In this document: piece by piece, positions 56,901-63,418 of the stretch
Position numbering within the stretch: the stretch's first letter is position 1
Layout: every line of letters starts with the position of its first letter
NCBI RefSeq assembly: GCF_028858725.1
Contig: NC_084773.1
Location: forward strand, 3,834,350-3,898,349
Reading direction: 5' to 3'
Origin: Colius striatus
Lineage: Eukaryota; Chordata; Aves; Coliiformes; Coliidae
DNA length: 64,000 nt
Notes under the pieces: generated by a model
What the model was told of the DNA's origin: nothing
Databases searched by the model: none
Seen by the model: only the letters and a program-made list of their open reading frames with translations
Position numbers and translations under genes: made by a program

Positions 56901-59900
56901 TTCTTAAACTGAAAGAGAGAAGGGAGTTAACTTCCAGGGGAAATATGGGAGAAAAGTTGGCAAAACAGTGGCTCCATGTTCCTAGGGATATGATGAATGG
57001 ACAGGACAGACATGTGCCTCAAGTGGCATGGACTTCTCAGGTAACATAGGACAACTTGTATCCCCCGTATCACACTGCACAATAACCATGAGGTTTATTG
57101 CTATTTCCCATCTCTGATGGGATGGACCCAGCACTGAAGACTGAGGCTTTGGCATCAGAACTGAACCTGACATGAACTGTGCGTAGTACAAAAAGGCAGT
57201 TGGAGAGGAAATACCTGGAGTAGGGGATCTGCCTGACACAGTCAGGCTTTACATGGGGACTCTGCAAGGGAAGATGCACTAGAGATAGACTCTACCATTT
57301 CTTCTGTATCTCACCTATGGATTACAGAAATTCCCCATCAATGTCCTACATCACAGCATGACTATTTGGCAAGAGTTAGGTTGTCACTAGAAGGACAGAC
57401 AAAATAGGGAACTAGAATCTAGTGTTAGTGTTAGCAGAATCCTTACTGAGCATCTGGAAGAGGAGTTATGCTGCACCCCTAACAAAGATCACAGGCTGCA
57501 CTGCGTGATCAAGGCACGAGACAAGTGCATGGAAGCATGGGCGAAAACAAGAGATTTAGCTTGAAAAGATGGAAACTGTTGCTTTGGGAAGAAAGGTAGC
57601 TCAAAACAGAGAGCCTCAGGAGAGGCAATTCTGAAAGTAGAACTGCTAAGGGACATTTCCATTCAGAATAGGAGAATAAATCAGACTTATTACTGAGACC
57701 TGGTACAAACATCCAGACCTTTGTTTTGCTTTGCTTATGGGTATCTATTAAAGACTTGAAGAGAAGGAAATGTTCCGTGACATTCTGTCAAGACTGAAGG
57801 TTGAACAATTATGGGAGTGGAAAGAAAAATCAAAATAGCAGACAGGAGGAGCTGACAGTTTGATAAAGAAAAGCAATAAAAGATATCTCACTCATATGAG
57901 TGCTGAGAATTGGGAATGCCTACGAATATCTGAAGAAACAAAAATCCCAAGGCTAGAGTAGAACTCAGGCAATACAGGAGGATACAACACTAAATGAAAT
58001 GGGAATAAAGCTCAAGCTGAGGAGCATGAAGAGCTTTTACACAGTGGAGAATCAGACTATGAAGCAGTTTCTCAAGGTACAAGAATGATTGGTTGCACAA
58101 GTGTTTGAGACATTGAAAACAAGACTGGACAAAACACAGATGGAACTCTAAAGAACAGCTTCTTATAGACCCCAGAGCACTTAAAAGAAAGTGATTTTTA
58201 TCTCTGTGTTTGTGCTCAGCTATGGACAGAGGTACTTGGCCTATTATTTGCTGACCTGAAGTGGCTAGCATCTAGGACAGGTGGCTCTGTTAGGTGAGAT
58301 GGGATTATCTCCCCTGTGAAATAAGCCCGTTATTTGTCAAAGGAGTAGGTAAGAAGGTCGTGGGTGAGGCTGGGGAGTGACTTCAGAGGAAACGGCTCTA
58401 CCTCTTGAGATGTCTCTGTGACCGCCTGGAGAGCCGAGCTGGGGGCTGGGAGCTGCTGACCCAGCGGCTGGGAAAGATCAGGCTGGGGCTGCAGCAGAGC
58501 GGGAGGCTGGAGAGGCAGACAGTGATCTATGGGGACAGGCGGGCTCGCTGCAGCGAGGCTGCCGTGCAGCTGCGGAACGCCTTCCGGAGCGACGCGGGGA
58601 GGCAACAGCTCGGGCTGCAGCTGCAAAGGCGGTGACATGACTATCGAAGGTTGCACAGGCAGCACGGGCACCTGGGCTCCAGCTTCCAAAGCATACTGAG
58701 TGTGTCCAGTCATCTGCTGTAACACAACAGACAGCTATTAAAACAAATCTCCGCTTAGGACTGGCTGTGACTTACAGGACAAGGTACTAAAGCCACCAGA
58801 GTTCAGGGACAAATGGCTAACTCCACAGTGAGATTGTCCATGTGCAGTCTCTGCTTGGAAAGGTAACTACTGAAGAGTTTAAACTCGCTTTCAAATGACC
58901 AAATAAAAACCTAAGGGTTCTTCCTAGATAGCTCTGACAGCGTGTGCGTTGCTCAGGCACTATTCAATCTGTAGAAACATATGCATAGCTTGCCAAGAAA
59001 TTAAAAGATTTTATGACTTTTTATGACTTCATCATCCTGAACAGCTTGCTCTGCTTTCAGTGGGCCTACTACAGTGTGTGTGCAGAGGAAAATACCCTCT
59101 ACTCATAATCTAAATTAGGGTTTATTTAGAAACCTACATATGCAGAACCAGTAGGTAGTACAAGCCACATATCTCCTTTCACTGAACACATACCAATATC
59201 TCATGGGACACATTGTTTTCCACTTAATTTAAACATTTAAGGCACAGCTAAACTCTTGAGATGTGAAGCACCATGGCCTCAATCCCACCAACGCTTCCTC
59301 TTGCCACGCACACGGGCGAGGCCTCGTCCGTCTCGGTGGATTTCTTGAGTGCATTAAAATAACCCGTGTGCGTAAGCGTCTGGTGGGAATCGGACTGATG
59401 CGATTAGATGCCAACCACCTTAGGGACTATGTTGTCATTCTGCATAACAGCTCTTTGGAGTTGTACATCTAAGAACAGAATGTTCTCCTTTTAGGTACAT
59501 GGTGTATTTTTGCAACGGGACCGAGCTTGTGGGAAGAGGAAAAATATGGAAGAAAGGCTTTTTAGCACCAGGGAAAACTCTGCTTAACTTTTGCTTTTAA
59601 AAACTATCATCACCTAGAGACTATTTGAAGAGTATATTAAAAAAAATAAATAAACCAAGACTCAGCTAAGAACTAGGCCACACAATTTCATTACTGCATG
59701 GCCTCTGCAGATTCTGGATATGAGCTGCAATTATTATTCCAGGTTTTAACACAGACAACAGTAAAGTTGCGGTGTGATTCGCAACACATAGCAGTTACAC
59801 AACAGCCTGGGTGGAGGCTGGTACACAGCAACTCGGGTGTACGCTGCAGAGGAGCAGGGAAATAGAGGGGTTTAAAATCTTACAGAACTAGAACAATTCA

Positions 59901-62900
59901 CAAGATGTTTCCCTGTACAATTTACCTGGGCAAAACTAAAGGCAGAGGTGTTAAACATCAACAGCCAAAACAACACTGCATTGGAAGGCCTTTATTTACA
60001 GAAGCACTTCTCTCTTAAAAGTACTTTAAAACATAGAATAATGTATCTTTGAACACTCCTCTGTCCTTGCCCATTTTGTTTCCAATACCTATTTTTTTAA
60101 TCCTAAAAAAAATACTATGTCATTTTCCCTAGGTATTTGACAGATGCTGACTGTGTCAGGATGGCTCAGGTCTCCAGCTCAGGCGTCTGCCACACGTGCC
60201 GTGCCCAACATGCCCGAGCCATTCCCCCACAGCTCACAAGGACGGCAGCAGTAACCATCCCTTGCTTCAAGCTGCCTCCGTTTTCACAAGCAGTATTTCG
60301 CTACCAAATATAGGGCAGGGGAGAGAAATACAAACATGATGTACTGCTTTGAAGATGCTGTGACATGTCAGGTTGAAATGGGATGTTATAAATGTTCATC
60401 AATATGTCATGGCAAAGTGATGTTGTAGATTGCAGCTTTTCAAGGATGCTATTATGAACAGATTTAATGTTCTCTCCTGCTTGGGTCATGTTGCATTTCA
60501 CGTTGTCATTTCACAGATGGGTCAATAGAAGTATTTACAGACTCTGTCAACAAGTCCTGAGCCAGTTCTCTCGTAAATAGAGCTGACATTATGTTTCATT
60601 TTTTTAAATGGAGAAAGAAAACGTCTGCAGCTAGAACTTGTTCTTGTCCCATAGACCTCTTCCATGTAGTTTTCTGGAGCCATCATCAATTGGCTATTTA
60701 CCTTTACTGTTTTAAAGGAGTTCTGCATCAAAACAACCCTGTCACTCCTGCCAGCTCGCCTGTGTTCTGCCACAAATACGCAACAGCCTACACACCACAC
60801 AAAGCCCCAGGTAGAGGCATCAGTAAGGCCTCTATTGCTGTTGTCAGGGCATGGTCTATTCTCCTACCACCCCAGAACCACAGCTCAGGCTTCTTCTACA
60901 TTTGAGATGGGAGTAGGAAGAAAGAACTGAAAAAGTGCTCTTATCTGCTCATTTTTCGGTACCCAGTACATCATTCCCTATATCACAGAATCCCCAAATG
61001 GTGGGGGTTGGAAGGCACCTACAGAGCTCATCCAGCCCAATCCCTGCTGAAGCAGGTTCCCCTCCCTCAGGGGGCACAGGAACATGTCCAGATGGGTTTG
61101 GAAACTTCCCAAGAAGTAGCCTCCACACCCTCCCTGGGCAGCTCTGGGTCAGGGCTCCCTCACCCAAACAGTAAAGAAGTTTTTCCTTACTTTTAAGTGG
61201 AACTTTTTGAGTTCCAGCTTCATCCCATTATCCTTTGTCTTGTCACTGGGCACTACAGAAGAAGTATCACCCTATCACCTTCCTGATAGCCACCCCTTTA
61301 GGCAGTTGTGTGGATGAGGATGTATCCTCAACATTCACCCATTCCCAGATTCCTGCTCCACCTGACTCACAGCTCCAGCAAAGGCCTCCAGGACCGAGGC
61401 CAGGAAGTTAGCAAAACACTTTAAGAGCAAAGCAAAACCCCTCCCCGCTGTGCACTTCCAAGGACGCAGGCTCAGCCATCCCCATGATGTCCACCCCACA
61501 GTCGGTGCCACCCTACACCCCATTACCTGGTGCGCAGGCCCAGGCGCGGCTGGCGGCTGCTCCGACGGGTGGATGAGGCCGGGCTGCAGGGATGGCGGCG
61601 GCTGCGGCGGGGCCACCGCAGGCGTGCTGGGCGCGTGGTGGGGAGAGGCCGCATCGCTGGCAACCATGGGCTGGAAGGTGGCCGGGTACATCTGCTGCGG
61701 GGGCAGCGGCGGCAGCCCACGGTGCGGTGGCAGCGCCGGAACGCCCGGAGGTGCCACGGCCAGCAGCGGGATCGTGGCAGCCGACATGTTTGGCACTATT
61801 GTTTGGCAGGGCAAGACCAGAGAAGCCACGGTGGTATGAGGAAGGTTGACGGCCTGCATGGGGAGGGCAGGGGAGTTGGGTGCCAGAGGCAGCGTGGGGT
61901 TCATGGGGAGGCTGGGCAAGATCACGGCTGGCGCGAAATACTGCGAAGGAGCGGGGATGGGGGGCACGTTTGCGGCAGGCATGTCGGAGAGGTTTGGAGG
62001 AAGGCTGTCGAGTCCTGCCAGAGGAGTAATTGCAGGAATGACAGGAAACTGAGGAATCTGAAAAAAAACCACAATATCTCATAAGTTACAAGTGTTTTCA
62101 CTGATGGTACAAAGGAGTTTCATCTGCCACACAAGTAGGTAGAAACCATCCGCGCCACAGTGGTAACTGTGTCTGTTTGGTGATCACTTCCATGCATTTC
62201 CTGAAGCTTACAAACAGTAATAAAAAGTGATTTGTGCTTAAATAATTACTAAAACAGAGGGAGGGAAAAAAAAATCATTTCAAGGGGACATTTTTACACC
62301 TTAGAAGCTTAAAACTATTTCTGACACCAGCTTGCAGCCTTCAAGCAACATCCTCATTAAAAGTTGCTTCCACTTACACACAAACGAGAAGGAATTGGAA
62401 AACACAAAACTCTGCCATGCCAAATTCTGCAAGACAATTTTAAACCCTCGTCTCTAAGCAGGCTGGCTGCAGCCCAGGCAGCATGGCAGATCCCACAAGA
62501 GGGTCCATACAGCATACAGAAGTCAGGAACTCAAAGGAAACAATGGGCAACTTCTCATGCTTTTAAGTCTGGGATGGGGAAGACAGTGTGCCAGAGGAGA
62601 AGGTGCAAAAAACCAAGCAAAAAAAAAGAGCAGTTACTATTGCAATTTTGCACATGCCATTAACTGGATTCTCTAGGCATGACACAGGATTATTCACAAG
62701 GGAGATTTTTCCTTCACCAAACAGAAACAAATAGTAAAGAAATATACAGGAACTAGAGAAAAGCTGTGTTCTTATGTAGAACAGTATCCATAAATATATC
62801 CCTGCTGGGGAAGAATAGTTGAACTAGCACACACTCAACAGAGCCACACAACAACTGTAAACCCTGCCAATCAACAGCTGGACAGCTCAACTCCAGTTCC

Positions 62901-63418
62901 AGTGGCTGTATGCACACAGAGCTGTTGAGGGTGTCTGACTCCAGTTCCAGTGGCTGTATGCACACAGAGCTGTTGAGGGTGTCTGACTCCAGCTCCAGTG
63001 GCTGTATGCACACAGAGCTGTTGAGGGTGTCTGACTCCAGCTCCAGTGGCTGTATGCACACAGAGCTGTTGAGGGTGTCTGACTCCAGCTCCAGTGGCTG
63101 TATGCACACAGAGCTGTTGAGGGTGTCTGACTCCAGTTCCAGTGGCTGTATGCACACAGAGCTGTTGAGGGTGTCTGACTCCAGCTCCAGTGGCTGTATG
63201 CACACAGAGCTGTTGAGGGTTGTTACCTGGGATTGGGCCACTGGTGGAAGCTGTGGCACAGTTGAAATCTGCAGGGGTTTCAGTGGTGTGCTGCTGGCTG
63301 CCACCTGAGAGGTCTGGGGCTGGTACTGGGGTAACAGATGGGCTGCAGGCTGGATTGGGCAAACAGGTTGGCTGGCAAGCACCTGCTGCAGAGAAGCTTG
63401 CTGTGATATGGACTGCTG
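23581..63418 (-). CDS. WNK2: WNK2 serine/threonine kinase gene, 3' part (19 exons, kinase domain outside window)
   Basis: This is the C-terminal 1611 codons of a WNK kinase. WNK kinases phosphorylate SPAK/OSR1 (STK39/OXSR1) and so control SLC12 cation-chloride cotransporters; WNK2 is also reported to restrain EGF-ERK signalling. The sequence shows the second PF2 domain ([19 protein letters not shown], w6), an RFSV docking motif (w13), a coiled coil ([17 protein letters not shown], w13/w14), RLGKPLPPN (w14), [11 protein letters not shown] (w15), [11 protein letters not shown] (w16), LKRLCLGK (w17) and [16 protein letters not shown] (w18). The text follows remembered mammalian WNK2 more closely than WNK1, WNK3 or WNK4, most clearly in w13-w18. 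Exon phases chain without conflict: 0-0, 0-0, 0-0, 0-2, 2-0, 0-0, 0-0, 0-1, 1-1, 1-0, 0-1, 1-0, 0-2, 2-1, 1-1, 1-1, 1-1, 1-0, 0-stop. The start codon and catalytic domain lie beyond 64000. The paralogue call is from memory; that the gene is a WNK is certain. Confidence 0.95.
25976..26150 (+). mobile_element. CR1 LINE 3' fragment, short
   Basis: The words gggctgcccagagaggctgt, tggcagcattcaagggcagg and ctggatgtggcttggagtag, then ttaaggtccctcccactc, mark a 5'-truncated CR1 3' end. Confidence 0.93.
28950..29522 (+). mobile_element. CR1 LINE 3' fragment, about 570 bp
   Basis: The forward CR1 sequence runs from gtgaagccacacctcgaata through tctggagaagaggaggctga and acaggctgcccaggaaggtg to the tail gattctgtgattctatgatt. 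The open frame 29054-29248 is element-derived. Confidence 0.97.
32568..32821 (-). CDS. WNK2: WNK2 exon w18, [16 protein letters not shown] exon
   Basis: The exon is 254 nt, phase 1-0. It holds [60 protein letters not shown] and [20 protein letters not shown]. The [13 protein letters not shown] box is conserved in all vertebrate WNKs. The acceptor is TGTGGTTTTCCAG and the donor is GGA|GTAAGT, near consensus. If the donor is skipped, the frame ends after V-S-G-T-P at a TGA (last base 32550), giving an alternative C-terminus. Confidence 0.96.
32822..34392 (-). other. WNK2: Intron w17-w18
   Basis: This phase 1 intron of about 1.6 kb holds the CA microsatellite. No CR1 copy or other exon is visible. 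Confidence 0.75.
34151..34174. repeat. (CA)12 microsatellite
   Basis: This is an uninterrupted CA run in the w17-w18 intron. Confidence 0.97.
34393..34437 (-). CDS. WNK2: WNK2 micro-exon w17 (45 nt)
   Basis: The exon is 45 nt, phase 1-1. With the split Trp it reads (W)[14 protein letters not shown] and then R across the junction to w18. This equals [16 protein letters not shown] of mammalian WNK2. The acceptor is TTTTACCTTGTAG and the donor AGTA|GTAACT. It is symmetric and could be skipped without a frameshift. Confidence 0.9.
37447..38055 (-). mobile_element. CR1 LINE fragment, about 600 bp
   Basis: This is the longest CR1 copy here. It runs from the 3' end (cacagagtcccagaatggtg) through ctccacaccctccctgggca, tcttctccaggctgaacagg and cagaactcgacacaggactg to gccactggccttcttcacca. 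The minus-strand open frame within 37628-37957 is a remnant of the CR1 reverse transcriptase 3' region, not a host gene. Confidence 0.96.
38088..38240 (-). mobile_element. CR1 LINE 3' fragment
   Basis: The words ggtttgggttggaaaggatc, ttaaagatcatctcatgcca and caagccccatccaacctggc are typical of the CR1 3' end. It lies next to another copy in the same orientation. Confidence 0.92.
40420..40518 (-). CDS. WNK2: WNK2 exon w16, [11 protein letters not shown] exon
   Basis: The exon is 99 nt, phase 1-1. [20 protein letters not shown] and [13 protein letters not shown] are nearly identical to mammalian WNK2. The acceptor is TTCATTTGCAG. The donor ATCT|GTTTGT is weak, which suits an alternatively used exon. 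The donor was fixed by requiring SI-W-STLKR with w17. Confidence 0.94.
40519..41456 (-). other. WNK2: Intron w15-w16
   Basis: This phase 1 intron of about 0.9 kb contains a (TTG)n run at about 40974-40992. I see nothing else. Confidence 0.75.
40974..40992. repeat. (TTG)6 microsatellite
   Basis: Six consecutive ttg units are followed by T-rich sequence. Confidence 0.9.
41457..41678 (-). CDS. WNK2: WNK2 exon w15, [11 protein letters not shown] exon
   Basis: The exon is 222 nt, phase 1-1. It reads [20 protein letters not shown], then an Ala tract (E-A6-T) encoded by six GCA codons at 41593-41610, then [20 protein letters not shown] and [17 protein letters not shown]. The second half is nearly identical to mammalian WNK2. 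The acceptor TTTGCTCTTTCAG is followed 12 nt later by another CAG in the same phase, so a four-residue difference is possible. The donor is CCAAG|GTGATT. It is symmetric and therefore skippable in frame. Confidence 0.95.
41679..43606 (-). other. WNK2: Intron w14-w15
   Basis: This phase 1 intron of about 1.9 kb has an AT-rich tatctatatata tract near 42095-42155. I see no CR1 copy and no extra exon. Confidence 0.75.
43607..43821 (-). CDS. WNK2: WNK2 exon w14, coiled coil and basic motif
   Basis: The exon is 215 nt, phase 2-1. It completes the coiled coil ([20 protein letters not shown]), followed by the WNK signature [20 protein letters not shown], a basic cluster [11 protein letters not shown], and [10 protein letters not shown]. 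The coiled coil and the RLGKPLPP box are shared by all vertebrate WNKs and serve in oligomerisation. The acceptor is TCTGTGTTTAG. The donor GCACAA|GTAGGT is chosen because it joins SST-S-NLSDS in phase 1, in line with SSTGHLADS in mammals. Confidence 0.96.
43822..45082 (-). other. WNK2: Intron w13-w14
   Basis: This phase 2 intron of about 1.3 kb holds the small forward CR1 fragment at 43990-44075 and a local duplication at 43914-43975, where ataaaagaatcatctgcatg words recur. Otherwise I see nothing. Confidence 0.7.
43990..44075 (+). mobile_element. Short CR1 LINE 3' fragment
   Basis: The forward words agtggaaggcgcctccaccc and aaaggccccttccaaccc are typical of the last 90 bases of CR1. It is antisense to WNK2. 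Confidence 0.85.
45083..45768 (-). CDS. WNK2: WNK2 exon w13, RFxV docking motif and start of coiled coil
   Basis: The exon is 686 nt, phase 0-2. Landmarks in order are [21 protein letters not shown] (about residues 50-70), [20 protein letters not shown], a Ser-rich run, [34 protein letters not shown], and [17 protein letters not shown] at the start of a coiled coil. GRFSV is a canonical RFxV motif, bound by the CCT domains of SPAK and OSR1. Near-identity with mammalian WNK2, including QTASSVDV in place of the matching WNK1 text, supports the paralogue call. The acceptor is TTATTTTCTCTAG and the donor GAAAA|GTAAGT. Confidence 0.97.
45846..45901 (-). CDS. WNK2: Candidate WNK2 mini-exon w12 (56 nt)
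   Basis: This predicted exon is phase 1-0: (G)[18 protein letters not shown]. The acceptor is ACTTGTATAACAG and the donor CCAG|GTAACC. Only 77 bp of intron separate it from w13, which begins [11 protein letters not shown]. The donor is good and the phase fits w11 and w13. Together w11 and w12 add 120 nt, so they form an in-frame pair that can be skipped as a unit. Confidence 0.55.
45902..47520 (-). other. WNK2: Intron w11-w12
   Basis: This phase 1 intron of about 1.6 kb contains the CR1 fragment at 46255-46425. No further exon is supported. Confidence 0.55.
46255..46425 (-). mobile_element. CR1 LINE 3' fragment, diverged
   Basis: The words atcatggagtcgttgcagct, ggaagagacctttaagctca and ctccagcacctccctgggca mark a reverse-oriented CR1 3' end. 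It is more diverged than the other copies. Confidence 0.85.
47521..47584 (-). CDS. WNK2: Candidate WNK2 mini-exon w11 (64 nt)
   Basis: This predicted exon is phase 0-1: [21 protein letters not shown] plus one base. The acceptor has a pyrimidine-rich stretch (GCTTTTCTTTTGTTCTTTG) ending at GACAAG; the donor is AAAAG|GTAATG. It was found because w10 ends in phase 0 and w12 needs phase 1. Homology is weak; the mammalian text here is also Gly/Ala/Ser/Arg-rich but not alignable by eye. If absent, w12 must also be absent to keep frame. The precise acceptor is uncertain. Confidence 0.5.
47585..48696 (-). other. WNK2: Intron w10-w11
   Basis: This phase 0 intron of about 1.1 kb has no recognisable repeat and no supported exon. 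Confidence 0.55.
48697..49862 (-). CDS. WNK2: WNK2 exon w10, long disordered Pro/Ala-rich exon
   Basis: The exon is 1166 nt, phase 1-0, about 389 codons. Most of the first 240 residues are Pro, Ala and Gln-rich, GC-rich and poorly conserved. The conserved anchor is [20 protein letters not shown], then [21 protein letters not shown], matching the same island in mammalian WNK2. The end (EPRAIEPV) precedes the donor GTG|GTAGGG. The exon is much GC-richer than its flanking introns. It gives open frames on both strands, but only this one has splice sites and homology. The role is a flexible linker; phosphosites are likely in the Ser-rich island (inference). Confidence 0.94.
49863..50313 (-). other. 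WNK2: Intron w9-w10
   Basis: This is a phase 1 intron of 451 bp. I see no repeat or exon in it. Confidence 0.75.
50314..50430 (-). CDS. WNK2: WNK2 exon w9 ([10 protein letters not shown] segment)
   Basis: The exon is 117 nt, phase 1-1. [20 protein letters not shown] is conserved with mammalian WNK2 and, in part, with other WNKs; it is followed by a Pro-rich run [19 protein letters not shown]. The acceptor is CTTTTCATCTCTAG and the donor CAG|GTATTT. RWF is a short aromatic-basic element of unknown binding role. Confidence 0.94.
50431..51973 (-). other. WNK2: Intron w8-w9
   Basis: This phase 1 intron of about 1.5 kb contains the forward CR1 copy at 50690-51146. I see nothing else in the remainder. 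Confidence 0.75.
50690..51146 (+). mobile_element. CR1 LINE 3' fragment, opposite in orientation to WNK2
   Basis: The forward CR1 words agaagaggagactgaggg, gcacaggctgccaaggaa and gtcccttccaatcctaccat lead into ggattctatgatt at the 3' end. The open frame 50721-51002 is only a decayed remnant of the element. It lies antisense in the w8-w9 intron. Confidence 0.96.
51974..52019 (-). CDS. WNK2: WNK2 micro-exon w8 (46 nt)
   Basis: The exon is 46 nt, phase 0-1: [15 protein letters not shown] plus one base of the next codon (Val, completed in w9). It matches ESRQSQANAPVYQQN of mammalian WNK2. The acceptor is TGTTTTTCACAG and the donor AATG|GTAAAT. It was missed by ORF finders because of its length. 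Confidence 0.9.
52241..52408 (-). CDS. WNK2: WNK2 exon w7, end of second PF2 domain and acidic tail
   Basis: The exon has 56 codons, phase 0-0. [20 protein letters not shown] and [12 protein letters not shown] complete the PF2 helices; then comes a hydrophilic tail, [17 protein letters not shown]. The acceptor CACTCTATAG|GTAGAG is pyrimidine-poor, and the donor is [29 protein letters not shown] is nearly invariant in WNK1 and WNK2, so the call is firm despite the weak acceptor. Confidence 0.96.
52572..52688 (-). CDS. WNK2: WNK2 exon w6, core of second PF2/CCT-like domain
   Basis: The exon has 39 codons, phase 0-0: [18 protein letters not shown], then [21 protein letters not shown]. This is the most conserved piece in the window and is nearly identical to mammalian WNK2. 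The fold resembles the OSR1/SPAK CCT domain; the first PF2 domain of WNKs binds RFxV peptides and the second is thought to mediate contacts within or between WNK molecules. The acceptor is CTGCCCTGCAG and the donor ATG|GTAAGA. Confidence 0.97.
52689..52769 (-). other. WNK2: 81-bp GC-AG intron
   Basis: The intron starts GCAAGT, ends CTCTGCCCTGCAG, and has a plausible branch site (TTAAT, about 52703-52707). GCAAGT is the form typical of the small class of GC-AG introns. Retention would end translation within a few codons at a TGA. Confidence 0.8.
52770..52935 (-). CDS. WNK2: WNK2 exon w5, basic linker and start of second PF2 domain
   Basis: The exon is 166 nt, phase 2-0. It reads [19 protein letters not shown], then a very basic run [20 protein letters not shown], and ends in LTILN, the first strand of the second PF2/CCT-like domain. 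The [14 protein letters not shown] core is shared by vertebrate WNKs and could also act as a nuclear localisation signal (inference). The acceptor is TTTCTCTTACAAAG. The donor is AAAT|GCAAGT, that is a GC rather than a GT donor; the usual LTILN-VCNTGD junction of WNK2 requires it. A GT donor 21 nt downstream would add seven residues. Confidence 0.93.
53590..53815 (-). repeat. Degraded older CR1/L3-like fragment
   Basis: The words aaccttgtaaggccatctgg, gatcagctctgtctaaa, aatttattcctgggtt and gatctttcctaaattta follow the order of old CR1-like elements of birds and reptiles in reverse orientation. Divergence is high. The boundaries are approximate. Confidence 0.5.
54049..54255 (-). mobile_element. 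CR1 LINE 3' fragment
   Basis: It starts with atcatagaatggtagggg and ttggaagggacctct, and continues through ctccacaccctccctgggc to caccTcacagtaaaacag. The 3'-end hallmark is intact and the element is 5'-truncated. It lies in the w4-w5 intron. Confidence 0.95.
55605..55654 (-). CDS. WNK2: WNK2 micro-exon w4 (50 nt)
   Basis: The exon is 50 nt, phase 0-2: [16 protein letters not shown] plus the first two bases of Ser. The acceptor is CTTCAATTTTAG and the donor is AAAG|GTATCA. It matches the remembered EEQASQDK...LPQSCESY of mammalian WNK2, and the split Ser codon completes with the first base of w5 (S-Y). It is too short for ORF finders and was found by homology and phase. The segment leads into the basic linker before the second PF2 domain. 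Confidence 0.87.
55655..58401 (-). other. WNK2: Intron w3-w4
   Basis: This phase 0 intron of about 2.7 kb contains an AT-rich and CA/TA-rich tract at 56308-56420. I see no CR1 copy and no exon-like open segment with splice sites in the right phase. Confidence 0.7.
56308..56420. repeat. CA/TA simple-sequence tract
   Basis: This is a degenerate run of cacaca, tatatac and atatatatat words, consistent with an interrupted dinucleotide microsatellite. Confidence 0.8.
58402..58716 (-). CDS. WNK2: WNK2 exon w3, hydrophobic/Pro-rich linker
   Basis: The exon has 105 codons, phase 0-0. The acceptor is TGTTGTGTTACAG before CAGATG (a possible NAG-NAG site) and the donor is GAG|GTAGAG. It begins [19 protein letters not shown] and contains [16 protein letters not shown] and QAVTETSQE at its end. 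The arrangement matches the AAQVPTVPVPP...LSPPLPE...PELLP region of mammalian WNK2. It is disordered, with no catalytic motif. If the donor failed, the frame would run on to a stop at 58330. Confidence 0.9.
59283..59388. other. CpG-rich imperfect inverted repeat (hairpin) in intron
   Basis: The arm 59283-59316 pairs with 59363-59388. Eight pairs join 59283-59290 to 59381-59388, six join 59291-59296 to 59374-59379, and eleven join 59306-59316 to 59363-59373. There is a 9-nt bulge on the left arm and a one-base bulge on the right. The loop is 46 nt. The block is CpG-rich compared with the surrounding AT-rich intron. The function is unknown; it could be a structured RNA or the remnant of a small hairpin transposon. 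Confidence 0.6.
60981..61305 (-). mobile_element. CR1 LINE 3' fragment
   Basis: The reverse complement of the usual CR1 3' end is visible: tcacagaatccccaaatgg, gggggttggaaggcacct, then ctccacaccctccctgggc and ccttgtcctgtcactggg-like words. It is 5'-truncated, non-coding and lies in the w2-w3 intron. Confidence 0.93.
61527..62057 (-). CDS. WNK2: WNK2 exon w2, Pro-rich linker
   Basis: The exon has 177 codons, phase 0-0. The acceptor is a T8 tract plus CAG before ATTCCTCAG, and the donor is CAG|GTAATG. Conserved WNK2 stretches are [38 protein letters not shown] and [16 protein letters not shown]. The second half (about residues 110-177) is Pro/Gln/His-rich and high in GC. In remembered human WNK2 the matching place holds a Pro-Gln repeat run; the bird copy is shorter and lacks that regular repeat. 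The region is predicted disordered and probably acts as a spacer or SH3/WW-type ligand; the latter is inference. Confidence 0.92.
62058..63226 (-). other. WNK2: Intron w1-w2
   Basis: This is a phase 0 intron. Apart from the minisatellite at its 5' end it holds A-rich runs near 62265 and 62622. I see no further exon or CR1 copy. If it were retained, translation from w1 would run through the repeats and stop at 62753. Confidence 0.7.
62891..63220. repeat. 48-bp minisatellite, 7 near-identical copies
   Basis: Units begin at 62891, 62939, 62987, 63035, 63083, 63131 and 63179. They differ almost only at one base (agTtcc or agCtcc), in the order T,T,C,C,C,T,C. The array starts a few bases intron-side of the w1 donor. 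As 48 is divisible by three, each unit is 16 codons. On the minus strand all three frames are open; the one continuing from w1 repeats [16 protein letters not shown]. The near identity points to recent expansion and probable copy-number polymorphism. Confidence 0.97.
63227..63418 (-). CDS. WNK2: WNK2 exon w1, Gln/Pro-rich linker
   Basis: The exon has 64 codons, phase 0-0, and reads [17 protein letters not shown] at its start and [10 protein letters not shown] at its end. The acceptor is TTCTCTTTCCTAG followed by CAGCAG, so NAG-NAG slippage could remove one or two Gln. The donor is CAG|GTAACA. It encodes a low-complexity linker between the kinase half and the second PF2 domain, with no enzyme motif. 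The reading frame stays open past the donor into the 48-bp repeat array, so intron retention would add the repeat peptide. The join to w2 (SQ-IPQFPV) keeps frame. Low-complexity content makes homology less decisive here than for later exons. Confidence 0.75.

Larger units (their letters stand above)
58717..61526 (-). other. WNK2: Intron w2-w3
   Basis: This phase 0 intron of about 2.8 kb holds the CR1 copy at 60981-61305 and a CpG-rich imperfect hairpin at 59283-59388. I see no additional exon: w2 and w3 join in frame at the place expected from other WNK2 proteins. Confidence 0.7.

Noticed and set aside
62891..63220. CRISPR-like repeat array
   Set aside because: The units are contiguous, with no unique spacers, in a vertebrate gene; it is a minisatellite.
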